From NCBI GenBank assembly GCA_910588185.1, contig CAJUQR010000002.1:190318-254317 (forward strand): a DNA stretch of 64,000 nt, read 5' to 3'. Every line of letters starts with the position of its first letter. The first letter of the stretch is position 1. Shown in pieces: positions 19,144-27,489 of the stretch. The notes beneath the pieces were generated by a model. That model was given only the letters and a program-made list of their open reading frames with translations. It was not told where the DNA came from and made no database searches. This DNA comes from an uncultured Peptostreptococcaceae bacterium (GTDB lineage: Bacteria; Bacillota; Clostridia; Peptostreptococcales; Anaerovoracaceae). A program made the translations under genes and the position numbers.

Positions 19144-19175
19144 AAAAGGGTCTTCCGTAAGGAAGACTCTTTTTT
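19144..19175 (+). terminator. Terminator after stnC
   Basis: Arms AGGGTCTTCC and GGAAGACTCT around a GTAA loop, with one G-U pair, followed by TTTTTT. It closes the three-gene operon. Confidence 0.9.
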
Positions 19176-19319
19176 ATGTAATTAAACAGAATGAACCCAT
19201 ATGCTGTATGATTTGAAATTTTCCATGGATTTTACAGCCATTTTTCGAAAAAAGTTACAGAATGGCTTTAATTATTTTTAAGCTCTGCTTTTTAATTGTT
19301 AAAAAATTACTTGTTTATA

Positions 19320-19349
19320 TTGACTTTAAAGTAAATTCATGTTTAAATA
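19320..19349 (+). promoter_or_regulatory. Candidate promoter of the C39-like gene
   Basis: TTGACT at 19320-19325 with a TTAAAT/TAAATA -10 region at 19343-19349 (spacer 17-18), about 100 bases before the ATG at 19458. The rest of the 280-base gap between the stn terminator and this gene is AT-rich and shows nothing else I can name. Confidence 0.45.
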
Positions 19350-19457
19350 ATGTTAAATAAATAACGAAAGCGGTGATGCTTATAAGAGATACTTTTTTTA
19401 ACATCTTTGATAAACTCAAAAAGTTTAATATTCTATTTATTAGAAAGGAGAAAAAGA

Positions 19458-19955
19458 ATGAAAAAGTTTATTTGTTTTCTACTTGTAATTTTATTAGTTA
19501 TTTCAAGTATTAGTTTTTCCTTTGCTAGTGAACAATCACCTGCACGCATAGGTGAAAAAAATAATTTAAATGTACCATTATATCAACAAAGTCAAACTTA
19601 TACTTGTGGTCCTGCATGTATAAGAATGGCTTTAAAAAAGTTTGGTATATCGAAAAGTGAATCGACACTAACTTCACAGTCAGATACAACAAAAGAAAAT
19701 GGAACTTATGTATATAAAGTAAAAGATTGCTTAAATTCAAATTTAGGAAAAAATTCATATAAATATTATTTAACTGATAATACAGATTTTGATAACAAAG
19801 TATTAGCAAGCATTAAAGCTGGATACCCTGTAATCTGTCATGTTAAACCTAAAAATTTACCCAACTATGTTAATCAAAGAGTACCAGAAGGGCATTATAT
19901 AGTAGTAAGTGGATATACAATACAAACGGGGGGGCAATTACACAAATATCTTTAA
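19458..19955 (+). CDS. Secreted C39-like papain-fold peptidase, truncated by a frameshift
   Basis: Start at ATG 19458 after AAGGAG (MKKFICFLL); the longer upstream frame has no ribosome site. A signal peptide of about 24 residues ends near SFASEQ. The mature part has the C39-like active site: the Cys in YQQSQTYTCGPACIRMALK and the His in GHYIVVSGY. In this frame the protein ends abruptly nine residues after GY, at LHKYL. The natural continuation is present in the next frame beyond a run of seven G (19928-19934). Relatives are bacteriocin-type processing peptidases or secreted hydrolases; the substrate is unknown. It may be phase-variable, a pseudogene, or a sequencing error. Confidence 0.75.
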   Translation: MKKFICFLLVILLVISSISFSFASEQSPARIGEKNNLNVPLYQQSQTYTCGPACIRMALKKFGISKSESTLTSQSDTTKENGTYVYKVKDCLNSNLGKNSYKYYLTDNTDFDNKVLASIKAGYPVICHVKPKNLPNYVNQRVPEGHYIVVSGYTIQTGGQLHKYL

Positions 19956-20065
19956 CATATAATGATCCTCATTATGATAATAATATTTTTGGTACTTATA
20001 ATGTGAGTTCAAGCGAAATGAAAAAAGCAATAAACTATAGAGCTCATTATTATATATCATATTAA
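19928..20065 (+). other. G7 tract and out-of-frame tail of the C39-like gene
   Basis: With eight G instead of seven, the frame runs on to TAA at 20063-20065 and reads GYTIQTGGAITQISLTYNDP, then HYDNNIFGTYNVSSSEMKKA and a short end. That Asp-Pro strand after the active-site His is what C39-like domains normally carry. The full protein would span 19458-20065, about 202 residues. Confidence 0.7.
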
Positions 20066-20085
20066 CTTTTTTATGGTGATTTACA

Positions 20086-21225
20086 ATGAAAAACAAAACA
20101 TTAAGCCTCATATGCATATCTCTTATATTTGCCATTTTATGCGGATGTTCTGATAATAAAACAGATAAGACTGCTTCAACATATTCAGAACCTATCAATG
20201 CCAATCTAAAAGAAATAGATATTCCGTTTGCACTTGTGACTAAAGAAGAAACAGGTAAAAATCCCAATATGTATACAACCTGCTATTCTGATGAAAATGT
20301 ACTCATAATTGCCAATGTATATGACGATATATATACTGCAGAAAGCATAATACCGCCTGATATAAGGACTAAAGGAGTATATTTGATAAACTATAACGAA
20401 AAAGGAAAATACACCTTATTTGATATAGAAAGTGATGGAGTAATATATAGTGCAGTACCTTATAAAGATGGTATAATCTATGCTGAGTATAAAACATCTG
20501 AAGATGAATTCATAAGCGATAATACAATTTGTCAGTGGAAAATAGCTTATTTTGATGAAAATAAACATATAGATATAGACTCAGGTTATTGCAAAAATAA
20601 ACTGTCCGCAGAAATTGTACTTATTGATGAAATTCCTATTTATATTTGTGAAAACAACAGTAAAAATTTCACGCAAATTTCAGTAAACAAAATAGTAGAT
20701 TTCAAAATTAAACAAATTAAAAAATTTGAAAATTGTGAGACTCTTAATTTATTTGAAACTAACGGAAAATACTATTTTGCAGATATCCATAACAGTTCCC
20801 AACAGAAGAGTTTTTTTATAGCAGGTGATTCAGAAAAGATTTATATAGAAGAGGATAGACCTGAACCTTGCAGTTCATTTAGCATAACAGAAAATTATAT
20901 CGTATGTGCAGTCGGAGGTGAAATGGGAAATACACAAATAATAGGTATACCTCTTAATAATTCCGAAGAAAAAAAGATGCCGCAGACTAAACGATGGTGG
21001 CGCATGACAGGTTCAAGCGGAAAATACTGCACAGTAGTAGATGATGGTTTTAATTTATACTATATAAACATTGAAGAATGTAAAGCAGGGCAAATTATTC
21101 TGCCTGAAAAAATCCAATCTGTGTTTACAACCAAGATGTTTTTTCCTGCAGGAAAAGACAGATACATAATAGAGCTTGAAAGTGAAGAAATCGGTGATAA
21201 ATTTTATGTTATGGAATTCTCGTAA
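20086..21225 (+). CDS. Putative lipoprotein of unknown function
   Basis: 379 residues. The N-terminus is a type II signal peptide: charged MKNK, a hydrophobic core and a lipobox ending AILCGC, so Cys-21 or so should be lipidated and the protein held on the outer face of the membrane. The rest is rich in short beta-strand patterns and acidic and Tyr residues, compatible with a beta-propeller-like extracellular domain, but I recognise no family. It stands alone between the C39-like gene and a terminator, 20 bases after the restored C39 frame, so the two may be co-transcribed. Confidence 0.75.
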   Translation: MKNKTLSLICISLIFAILCGCSDNKTDKTASTYSEPINANLKEIDIPFALVTKEETGKNPNMYTTCYSDENVLIIANVYDDIYTAESIIPPDIRTKGVYLINYNEKGKYTLFDIESDGVIYSAVPYKDGIIYAEYKTSEDEFISDNTICQWKIAYFDENKHIDIDSGYCKNKLSAEIVLIDEIPIYICENNSKNFTQISVNKIVDFKIKQIKKFENCETLNLFETNGKYYFADIHNSSQQKSFFIAGDSEKIYIEEDRPEPCSSFSITENYIVCAVGGEMGNTQIIGIPLNNSEEKKMPQTKRWWRMTGSSGKYCTVVDDGFNLYYINIEECKAGQIILPEKIQSVFTTKMFFPAGKDRYIIELESEEIGDKFYVMEFS

Positions 21226-21313
21226 AATAATTACTTGTTAACTTATTACATAAATTAACATATAATATGTGTATCACGAAAAGCAAATAATATTTCATGA
21301 TTGACAACAATGC

Positions 21314-21345
21314 AAAACCTCCACAGTCGCTGCTGTGGAGGTTTT
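21314..21345. terminator. Strong hairpin terminator
   Basis: Perfect 13-base arms AAAACCTCCACAG and CTGTGGAGGTTTT around TCGCTG. The A- and T-rich ends allow it to work in both directions. It separates the lipoprotein gene from the spoIIIA operon. Confidence 0.88.
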
Positions 21346-21439
21346 ATGTAGGTTAGCTGTCTTTTTTATTCCTGTTTAACCATTTCATTATAACATAATA
21401 TGTAAAATTTTACAGTGCATACATGCACTTTTTTTATTG

Positions 21440-21467
21440 TCATAAAACCTTGTCCCAGTCATAGAAT
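21440..21467 (+). promoter_or_regulatory. Candidate sigma-E promoter of the spoIIIA operon
   Basis: TCATAAA at 21440-21446 and CATAGAAT at 21460-21467 with a 13-base spacer fit the sigma-E consensus (KMATATW and CATACAWT-like). It lies about 32 bases upstream of spoIIIAA, whose Bacillus counterpart is transcribed by mother-cell sigma-E. Confidence 0.6.
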
Positions 21468-21498
21468 GTAATAATCAAAAGAAAAGGGGACGCACAAG

Positions 21499-22374
21499 AT
21501 GAGTACATTCAGAGAAATTTTAAGCAGACTGCCTTCTTCAATGTGCAGAGAACTGGAAATGCTTCCCGATGCAGATATCAAAGACTTAGAAGAAATACGT
21601 CTTAGATGTGGACAGAGAGTACTTCTCAGATGTGCAGGAAGAGAAAAAAGCCTTACACAACTGACAAGTAAAGAAGATCTCCAGAAAATACTTAACAATT
21701 TAATCAAATACTCTTACTACGCTTATGAAGAAGATTTAGCAAAAGGATTTGTAACTATAGAGGGTGGTCACAGAGTTGGCATATGCGGCAAAACAGTTGT
21801 AAAACAGGGACAACCATCTCTAATAAAAGAAGTCAGTTCAATGAATATAAGATTTACAAAAGAAATAAAAGGCTGTTCCAATATACTTCTTCCTATCATG
21901 ATTAAAAACAATGCTCCTCAAAACATATTGATAGTTTCTCCTCCGGGATGCGGCAAAACTACACTTCTAAGGGACATGGCCCGCAGTATTAGCATGAGAC
22001 ACATCCAGGTCGCAATATGTGATGAGAGATCTGAAATAGCCGGAATGTACAATTCGTCCCCGAGTTTTGATCTCGGACCGAGGACAGACGTTCTTGACGG
22101 CTGTGATAAAATACATGGAATACCTATACTTATACGTTCTATGGCTCCGCAAGTTATAATAACAGACGAAATAGGAAAGCAAGGTGATATAGCGGCAGTA
22201 GAGCAATGCGTCAATGCCGGGGTGGCTCTGATAACTTCAATACATGGAAACTGTAGAAATGACATAGAGAATTCCAATATTTCATCACTTATTAAAAAGA
22301 ATTTTTTTCAAAGTATAATATATCTTTCAGCAGAACATGGTCCCGGAACAATAAAGGAGATAGAAGATGCTTAA
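21499..22374 (+). CDS. spoIIIAA: Stage III sporulation protein AA (ATPase)
   Basis: The ATPase of the SpoIIIA-SpoIIQ channel, on the mother-cell side of the engulfed forespore; related to secretion ATPases of the type II/IV kind. The 291 residues contain Walker A in VSPPGCGKTTLLRDMAR, an Asp/Glu box in AICDERSEI, and IITDEIGKQGDIAAVEQ as the Walker B region. AAGGGG lies before the ATG. First gene of an eight-gene operon in which every start touches or lies within about 40 bases of the previous stop. Confidence 0.95.
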   Translation: MSTFREILSRLPSSMCRELEMLPDADIKDLEEIRLRCGQRVLLRCAGREKSLTQLTSKEDLQKILNNLIKYSYYAYEEDLAKGFVTIEGGHRVGICGKTVVKQGQPSLIKEVSSMNIRFTKEIKGCSNILLPIMIKNNAPQNILIVSPPGCGKTTLLRDMARSISMRHIQVAICDERSEIAGMYNSSPSFDLGPRTDVLDGCDKIHGIPILIRSMAPQVIITDEIGKQGDIAAVEQCVNAGVALITSIHGNCRNDIENSNISSLIKKNFFQSIIYLSAEHGPGTIKEIEDA

Positions 22375-22882
22375 ATTTGTAGGACTCATAGGCATCGTAT
22401 TATCTCTCGGTCTTGTAGGAATCATGAAATACGAACAATTAAAGACAAGAGTCAATCTTTTAGAAGATTTTTTACAGATGATTCTTGAACTAAAAGGACA
22501 AATCGGGTATTTTAAAGAACCTTTACCTTTAATATTTGCAAGAGCGGAGAAAAAAGGCGATTCGAAAGCTTTTAAGCTGCTTGGCAGTGTAGAATCAAAA
22601 CTTAACCAAAAGGACGATGAAATCGCTAAAATTTGGCCGCTGGCAGTATCAGAGATTTATAATGATATGCCGCTGCAAAAAGAAGACTTTGATACTATAA
22701 AATATCTCGGTACATTCATAGGTCAGACAGACTATGATAACCATATTTTTCACTTTTCATATTTGGAAGAAAAACTTGCTAATCAGATAGCAGACGGAAA
22801 AAACAGCTTAAAAACAAAAGGACCTATGTATAGGAAAATCGGTTTTTTTCTTGGTGCTATATTAGCAATACTGCTTATATAA
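22367..22882 (+). CDS. spoIIIAB: Stage III sporulation protein AB
   Basis: 171 residues with an N-terminal membrane segment (about 4-20), a helical middle with the T2SS-F-like pattern (ILELKGQIGYFKEPLPLIF), and a second membrane segment at the C-terminus (FFLGAILAILLI). The usual length and layout of SpoIIIAB. It overlaps spoIIIAA by eight bases. Confidence 0.92.
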   Translation: MLKFVGLIGIVLSLGLVGIMKYEQLKTRVNLLEDFLQMILELKGQIGYFKEPLPLIFARAEKKGDSKAFKLLGSVESKLNQKDDEIAKIWPLAVSEIYNDMPLQKEDFDTIKYLGTFIGQTDYDNHIFHFSYLEEKLANQIADGKNSLKTKGPMYRKIGFFLGAILAILLI

Positions 22883-22891
22883 GGAGGCAAA

Positions 22892-23092
22892 ATGACTTTT
22901 GGAATAGATATATTGTTTAAAATCGCAGCAATAGGTATTGCTATTGCACTGCTTAATCAAATTCTCACAAAAGCCGGAAGAGACGAAGAGGCCATGATGA
23001 TAACTCTGGCAGGTGTTATCATAGTTCTCACCATAGTTATAAAAATGGTAAGTGAGTTTTTTCAGGAAATCAGAGTGTTTTTAGAGTTTTAA
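22892..23092 (+). CDS. spoIIIAC: Stage III sporulation protein AC
   Basis: 66 residues, two hydrophobic helices, with the family pattern IAIALLNQILTKAGRDEEA between them. Membrane component of the channel complex. AAGGAGG lies directly upstream. Confidence 0.94.
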   Translation: MTFGIDILFKIAAIGIAIALLNQILTKAGRDEEAMMITLAGVIIVLTIVIKMVSEFFQEIRVFLEF

Positions 23093-23093
23093 G

Positions 23094-23480
23094 ATGGTTA
23101 CGTTAATTAAAATATGCGCAATAGCTGTTATATCAATCATCATCATAGCTCTTGTAAGACAATACAAACCAGAACTTACTGTAGGCGTTTCTGTATGTGC
23201 ATCAATTATAATGCTTCTTTTTGTAATAAGCAGCTTAAAAGACGGGTTTGAATTCATATCAAATATCTACAACCAGTTATCCTACGGCAAAGAATACTTT
23301 CCGATAATCTTAAAAGTACTGGGAATTGCATATGTAACAGAATTTGCAGTGGCGCTCTGCAATGACGCAGGAGAAAAGTCAATAGGAAACAAGGTAGAAC
23401 TTGCAGGCAAAATAGCTATTTTTTTCGCTGCGATACCTATATTTGTATCCTTACTTGAATTACTTAACGGTTTAATATAA
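23094..23480 (+). CDS. spoIIIAD: Stage III sporulation protein AD
   Basis: 128 residues with about four membrane segments and the charged loop ALCNDAGEKSIGNKVELAGK that is typical of SpoIIIAD. Starts one base after the spoIIIAC stop. Confidence 0.93.
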   Translation: MVTLIKICAIAVISIIIIALVRQYKPELTVGVSVCASIIMLLFVISSLKDGFEFISNIYNQLSYGKEYFPIILKVLGIAYVTEFAVALCNDAGEKSIGNKVELAGKIAIFFAAIPIFVSLLELLNGLI

Positions 23481-24565
23481 TGGAATACGAAAAGATATTA
23501 GAAGAACAATTTAATAACGTCATAGAAGACGGTATGATGGATGATGTGGCCAATACAGCCAGCAATATTACATATGGTCTTTCTGATCAGTTTTCTTTAG
23601 AAAATATACTTAACGCCACAATAGAAGGCAAAAGTATATTTGACAATCCCATACTCATAGAAGAAATGAAAGATTTATTCTTTTATGAAATAAAAAGCGC
23701 TTTGATTTTAAGTGTGGAAATAATCAGCGTGTGTATAATCATAGGAATATTAAAGAATCTATCTACATCATTTAACAGTAAATCAGTAGCAGATATAAGT
23801 ATGCTCATATGCACTATGGTGATAATAGGAATTACAATAAACAACTTTCGTATTTCATATAATTTAGCAATAGACTCTGTAGGAACAATGGCAGATACAA
23901 TGGCAATAATAACTCCTGTATTGATTGGAATCTTAATTTCCACGGGAGGAATAACATCCGGCACAATTTTAAGTCCTATGATTATAGGTTCCATATCAGG
24001 TATAGCTTTTATAGTAAAAACATTCATTTTGCCGGCTTTATTCACTTCCACAATACTTTCGTTGATAAATTGTTTAACAGAAAAGAATTATGTAAACAAA
24101 ATTGCTAAACTTCTCAGAAACGGAGCAGTTGCAGTCATGGGGCTTCTTATGGTTGTACTGACAGGAATAATTTCTATTCAAGGCCTTTTAACAGATACAT
24201 CTGACGGGCTTTTGATAAATACGGCAAAATATTCTTTAAGCGCTTTTATTCCAATAGTAGGAGGCTTCACATCAGACACTGTTGATTTATTTTTGAGATG
24301 TATGTCATCCATAAAAAGTGTAGTAGGTATTTTCGGTATAATAATTTTGCTGTTACTCATATTGGTTCCTTTGATAAAAATTATAATTATAGCAGTAATA
24401 TATAAAATAACCAGCGCTTTATGTGAGCCTATAACAGAAAGTAAAATTTCAGAAGGTTTAAACGATATGGGAAGCTGTCTCATATCTATCGGAGCAATCA
24501 TGTTCTTCAACGCCTTACTTTTTATAATGTTTATCTCAACTATTATGAAAATAGGAGGTGGATAA
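23480..24565 (+). CDS. spoIIIAE: Stage III sporulation protein AE
   Basis: 361 residues: a soluble N-terminal part (about 1-65), then about seven membrane segments. The Gly-rich PVLIGILISTGGITSGTILS and the ALCEPITESKISEGLNDMGS loop are hallmarks of the family. Slightly shorter than the roughly 400 residues of the Bacillus protein, and I see no clear cleaved signal peptide. Shares one base with spoIIIAD. Confidence 0.93.
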   Translation: MEYEKILEEQFNNVIEDGMMDDVANTASNITYGLSDQFSLENILNATIEGKSIFDNPILIEEMKDLFFYEIKSALILSVEIISVCIIIGILKNLSTSFNSKSVADISMLICTMVIIGITINNFRISYNLAIDSVGTMADTMAIITPVLIGILISTGGITSGTILSPMIIGSISGIAFIVKTFILPALFTSTILSLINCLTEKNYVNKIAKLLRNGAVAVMGLLMVVLTGIISIQGLLTDTSDGLLINTAKYSLSAFIPIVGGFTSDTVDLFLRCMSSIKSVVGIFGIIILLLLILVPLIKIIIIAVIYKITSALCEPITESKISEGLNDMGSCLISIGAIMFFNALLFIMFISTIMKIGGG

Positions 24566-24738
24566 TGGAGCAGCTTTATACATGGGTAAAAGATGTATTC
24601 TTGATAATAATTTCTCTCACATTTTTTCAAATTTTAGTGCCAAATTCAAATATGACCAAATACTTAAAATTCATATTTTCTATGGTGATTTTAGCTGTCA
24701 TCTTACAACCCATCGTTAATTTAATAGATATGAAGTAA
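24565..24738 (+). CDS. spoIIIAF: Stage III sporulation protein AF, shortened
   Basis: 57 residues starting MEQLYTWVKDVFLIIISLTF, in the spoIIIAF position and with the start overlapping the spoIIIAE stop (TAATG). Two hydrophobic helices are present, with LKFIFSMVILAVILQPIVN as the second, which is the normal N-terminal part of SpoIIIAF. The protein then stops at DMK, whereas the Bacillus protein continues for about 150 residues into a ring-building soluble domain. So either the soluble domain has been lost, or this lineage carries a minimal form. I see no obvious frameshift remnant in the 38 bases that follow. Confidence 0.82.
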   Translation: MEQLYTWVKDVFLIIISLTFFQILVPNSNMTKYLKFIFSMVILAVILQPIVNLIDMK

Positions 24739-24776
24739 TATTTCATATTAACTTTCATATAAATAGGAGTGAGATT

Positions 24777-25139
24777 ATGTTTGAAAAAATAGCAGGCAAG
24801 GAAAACTTCATTAAACTTATAACATTTCTTCTGATAGCATCTATCGGAATACTGGCTATAAGTATCTTAACCGATTCTTCTGACAGCAGAAAGCAAATAA
24901 TAGACATGGACGGCGGTTCAGAAGAACAACTATGCAGCGCACTGTCAAATATCAAAGGTGTGGGCGAAGTAGAAGTATTGGTAAAACATGATACTGAAGG
25001 CAACGTATCCGGAGTTATTGTTATCGCAGAAGGAGGTTCTAATCCTATAACCGCCAACAAACTAACACAGGGAGTTTCCACCTTGTATAATATTCCGGTT
25101 TCAAACGTAATAGTTTTTGAAAAAGAACAGGAGGAGTGA
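24777..25139 (+). CDS. spoIIIAG: Stage III sporulation protein AG
   Basis: 120 residues: one membrane segment at about 15-32, then a ring-building-motif domain with LSNIKGVGEVEVLVKHDTEG and NKLTQGVSTLYNIPVSNVIV. In Bacillus AG forms the 30-fold ring across the intermembrane space. This one is about half the Bacillus length because the linker and insertion are short. AGGAG lies before the ATG. Confidence 0.9.
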   Translation: MFEKIAGKENFIKLITFLLIASIGILAISILTDSSDSRKQIIDMDGGSEEQLCSALSNIKGVGEVEVLVKHDTEGNVSGVIVIAEGGSNPITANKLTQGVSTLYNIPVSNVIVFEKEQEE

Positions 25140-25681
25140 CTTTGAAAAAGAAGTTTAGTTATAAGGACATTTTGTATAAAAGTAAAAGACTTACAGTACT
25201 TGGGCTGGTTGTGGTATTAGGCGCCGGAATTATTGTTACATCAGGACTTGACAAGAAAAGCGAAATACCTGCACATGACGGCGAGGTACTGGTGGACAGT
25301 CTTGCTGTTGAAAAAGAAAACAGCACAAAACCGGTAAGCGGCGATTTTGATGAAATGCGTGCCCAGATGGAATTAGAGAGAAATAAATTAATATCGACTC
25401 TCGATTCTACTATTAACAACAGTAACAATGATAACGAAAAGAAAAATGCATCAGACGAAAAGAAGCGCATAATGGAATACATGGAAACTGAACTTGCCAT
25501 AGAAAGTATAATAAAACAAAAAAATCTTCCTGATTCCTTTGTGCTGATTACTGAAAGCAGTATAAGCGTTACCGTCGACCAGCAGGAACTTGACACTAAT
25601 ACTGTTGCTAAAATATGCGATATAGTCATGAGAGAAACCGGAAAATCTGCTGACAAAATTATAATTCAAAGTAAATATTGA
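25136..25681 (+). CDS. spoIIIAH: Stage III sporulation protein AH
   Basis: 181 residues: basic start MTLKKKFSYKD, one membrane segment (about 17-38), a charged coiled-coil-like linker (about 75-125) and a C-terminal YscJ/FliF-like domain ending in MRETGKSADKIIIQ. This is the mother-cell partner of SpoIIQ. It overlaps spoIIIAG by four bases and ends the operon. Confidence 0.92.
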   Translation: MTLKKKFSYKDILYKSKRLTVLGLVVVLGAGIIVTSGLDKKSEIPAHDGEVLVDSLAVEKENSTKPVSGDFDEMRAQMELERNKLISTLDSTINNSNNDNEKKNASDEKKRIMEYMETELAIESIIKQKNLPDSFVLITESSISVTVDQQELDTNTVAKICDIVMRETGKSADKIIIQSKY

Positions 25682-25712
25682 TTTAATAATTTACATAATT
25701 AAATATCATTTC

Positions 25713-25758
25713 AAAGCCTCTGCTAATATGGCAAATATAATTGAAAAGCAGAGGCTTT
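25713..25758 (+). terminator. Terminator after spoIIIAH
   Basis: Arms AAAGCCTCTGC and GCAGAGGCTTT, perfect over 11 bases, with a 24-base loop. The right arm is nested in the promoter of the next gene, so ending the spoIIIA transcript and starting the next one share the same 30 bases. Confidence 0.8.
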
Positions 25759-25769
25759 TCTGTTATAAT
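25741..25769 (+). promoter_or_regulatory. Sigma-A-type promoter of the asp23-nusB group
   Basis: TTGAAA at 25741-25746 and TATAAT at 25764-25769, 17-base spacer, followed by GAGGTG and an ATG at 25787. Confidence 0.8.
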
Positions 25770-25786
25770 TTTTTTGAGGTGATCGT

Positions 25787-26152
25787 ATGCCAGACAGACA
25801 GGCAGTAAACAAAATTTCAGAAGAAATAATATGTATGACTGCCATGCGTGCAGTTTTAAATGTTCCCGGTGTAAACCATTTATGCGATACACTTGCCGAT
25901 AATATAACAAAAAAAATAGTCGGCAAAGATACATCATATAAAGGGATTAAGCTTTCTCGTGATAAAGATATAATTTCCATAGATATCTTCATCGTTGCAG
26001 ACTATGGAATCAAGATACCACAACTTGCCTGGGATATACAAAATGCTGTTAAAAAAAGCGTCAGTATCACCACCAATCAGATATTAAATGCAGTGAATAT
26101 CCATGTTCAAGGAATAGCACTGCCTAGTAAATTCAGGAGTACTAATGAATAG
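25787..26152 (+). CDS. Asp23/Gls24-family envelope-stress protein
   Basis: 121 residues with the Asp23 domain: two short alternating strand-helix repeats, the DIISIDIFIVADYGIKIPQL strand and an amphipathic helix that follows. The YqhY-type member of the family sits next to nusB and is linked to fatty acid synthesis in Bacillus, and this one is in the same place. The N-terminus here departs from the consensus, so I leave the symbol empty. Confidence 0.82.
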   Translation: MPDRQAVNKISEEIICMTAMRAVLNVPGVNHLCDTLADNITKKIVGKDTSYKGIKLSRDKDIISIDIFIVADYGIKIPQLAWDIQNAVKKSVSITTNQILNAVNIHVQGIALPSKFRSTNE

Positions 26153-26534
26153 AAGAGATGCAAGAATATTGGTTATGCAATATATTTTTCAAATGGATGC
26201 ACAGAAAGACTTTACAGTATGCGCCCTAGATGGATTTTTATCTGACAAGAATATCACCAATCAAAAGGCATATATACTTAATACAATTGATTGTGTTTGT
26301 CAGCATATAGATGATATAGACTCCAACATAAATCAATGTGCAGAGGGTTGGTCCGTAAACAGAATTGCAAAGGTTGATTTATCGATTTTAAGGCTTGCAA
26401 CAGCAGAAATTTTATATGTCAGCGACATTCCAAAGTCTGTTTCAATAAATGAAGCCGTTGAATTGGCCAAATTATACAGCGATGACAAATCTCCTAAATT
26501 TATAAACGCTGTTTTAAAAAATATAGGACAATAA
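26145..26534 (+). CDS. nusB: Transcription antitermination factor NusB
   Basis: Works with NusE on boxA of rRNA operons. The 129 residues start NRRDARILVMQYIFQMD and carry the C-terminal helices WSVNRIAKVDLSILRLATAE and SINEAVELAKLYSDDKSPKF, the classic NusB pattern. It overlaps the Asp23 gene by eight bases. Confidence 0.96.
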   Translation: MNRRDARILVMQYIFQMDAQKDFTVCALDGFLSDKNITNQKAYILNTIDCVCQHIDDIDSNINQCAEGWSVNRIAKVDLSILRLATAEILYVSDIPKSVSINEAVELAKLYSDDKSPKFINAVLKNIGQ

Positions 26535-26541
26535 TACATTT

Positions 26542-27489
26542 ATGGCAAGTGAAAAATTATCACTGGGTATAGATACAAGCAATTACAAAACTTCTGTAGC
26601 TATAACCTCAGAAAACGGACAAATAATTTTTAACGAACAAAATTTTTTAAACGTTAACAGGGGAGAAAGAGGGCTTAGACAATCTGACGCCCTGTTTCAG
26701 CATGTTAACAGGCTTCCTGATGTAATTGCTAAAGCATTGACTAACGATTCTATAAGAAAAAGAATAGGCTGCATAGCAGTTTCTAATAAACCAAGACCAA
26801 TAGAAGGTTCTTATATGCCTGTGTTCAATGCAGGAATCGCAGTGGCAAAAACTTTGAGCGCTGCTTTAAATATTCCTTTATATTATTTTTCACATCAAGA
26901 AGGACACATTGAAGCAATACGTTATTATTCCAATATGAAAAATATTAATCCAATCATATGTTTTCATTTTAGCGGGGGAACTACAGAAGCAGTATTGGTA
27001 AATGAAAAAGAAAAAATATTTAAAATAGTGGGAGGTTCTAAAGACATATCATACGGACAAGTTATAGATAGAGTGGGTGTTTCATTAGGTATTGATTTTC
27101 CTTGCGGCAATTTTATGGATTCTTTAGCATCATGCAATGAAAACGCTGATATTTTAACACCTATAAAAGTCTCAGACGGTTATTTTAATCTGTCAGGAAT
27201 TGAGACTCAATGCCAGAGAATTTTAACTGAACACTCAGATAAAGAAATAGCTTGTTGCTTGTTTTTTAGAATTTCTCAATCAATAGAAAAAATGACGATT
27301 CAGTTGTCAAAAAAATACAATATAAATAATTTTATCTTTGCAGGAGGAGTATCTTGCAGTACATATATAAGAGATTATATAAAAGAGAACTTAAAAGATA
27401 AAATAAACTATACATTCGGAAAACCTGAACTTTCAGCAGATAATGCTGTTGGAATTTCATTGCTTGGAGGAAAAAATATATGGCTTTAA
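26542..27489 (+). CDS. TsaD-like (Kae1/YgjD-superfamily) protein
   Basis: 315 residues of the ASKHA fold: the phosphate loop LGIDTSNYKTSVA, the metal pair HQEGHIEA, and HFSGGTTEAVLV. The domain that follows has GGSKDISYGQVIDRVGVSLG and the C-terminal IFAGGVSCSTYI. It is related to TsaD, the threonylcarbamoyl-adenosine synthase, but is shorter and diverged, and matches the O-sialoglycoprotein-endopeptidase-like paralogue that Clostridia keep beside nusB and xseA. The true TsaD is probably elsewhere. Its own function is unknown. Confidence 0.85.
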   Translation: MASEKLSLGIDTSNYKTSVAITSENGQIIFNEQNFLNVNRGERGLRQSDALFQHVNRLPDVIAKALTNDSIRKRIGCIAVSNKPRPIEGSYMPVFNAGIAVAKTLSAALNIPLYYFSHQEGHIEAIRYYSNMKNINPIICFHFSGGTTEAVLVNEKEKIFKIVGGSKDISYGQVIDRVGVSLGIDFPCGNFMDSLASCNENADILTPIKVSDGYFNLSGIETQCQRILTEHSDKEIACCLFFRISQSIEKMTIQLSKKYNINNFIFAGGVSCSTYIRDYIKENLKDKINYTFGKPELSADNAVGISLLGGKNIWL

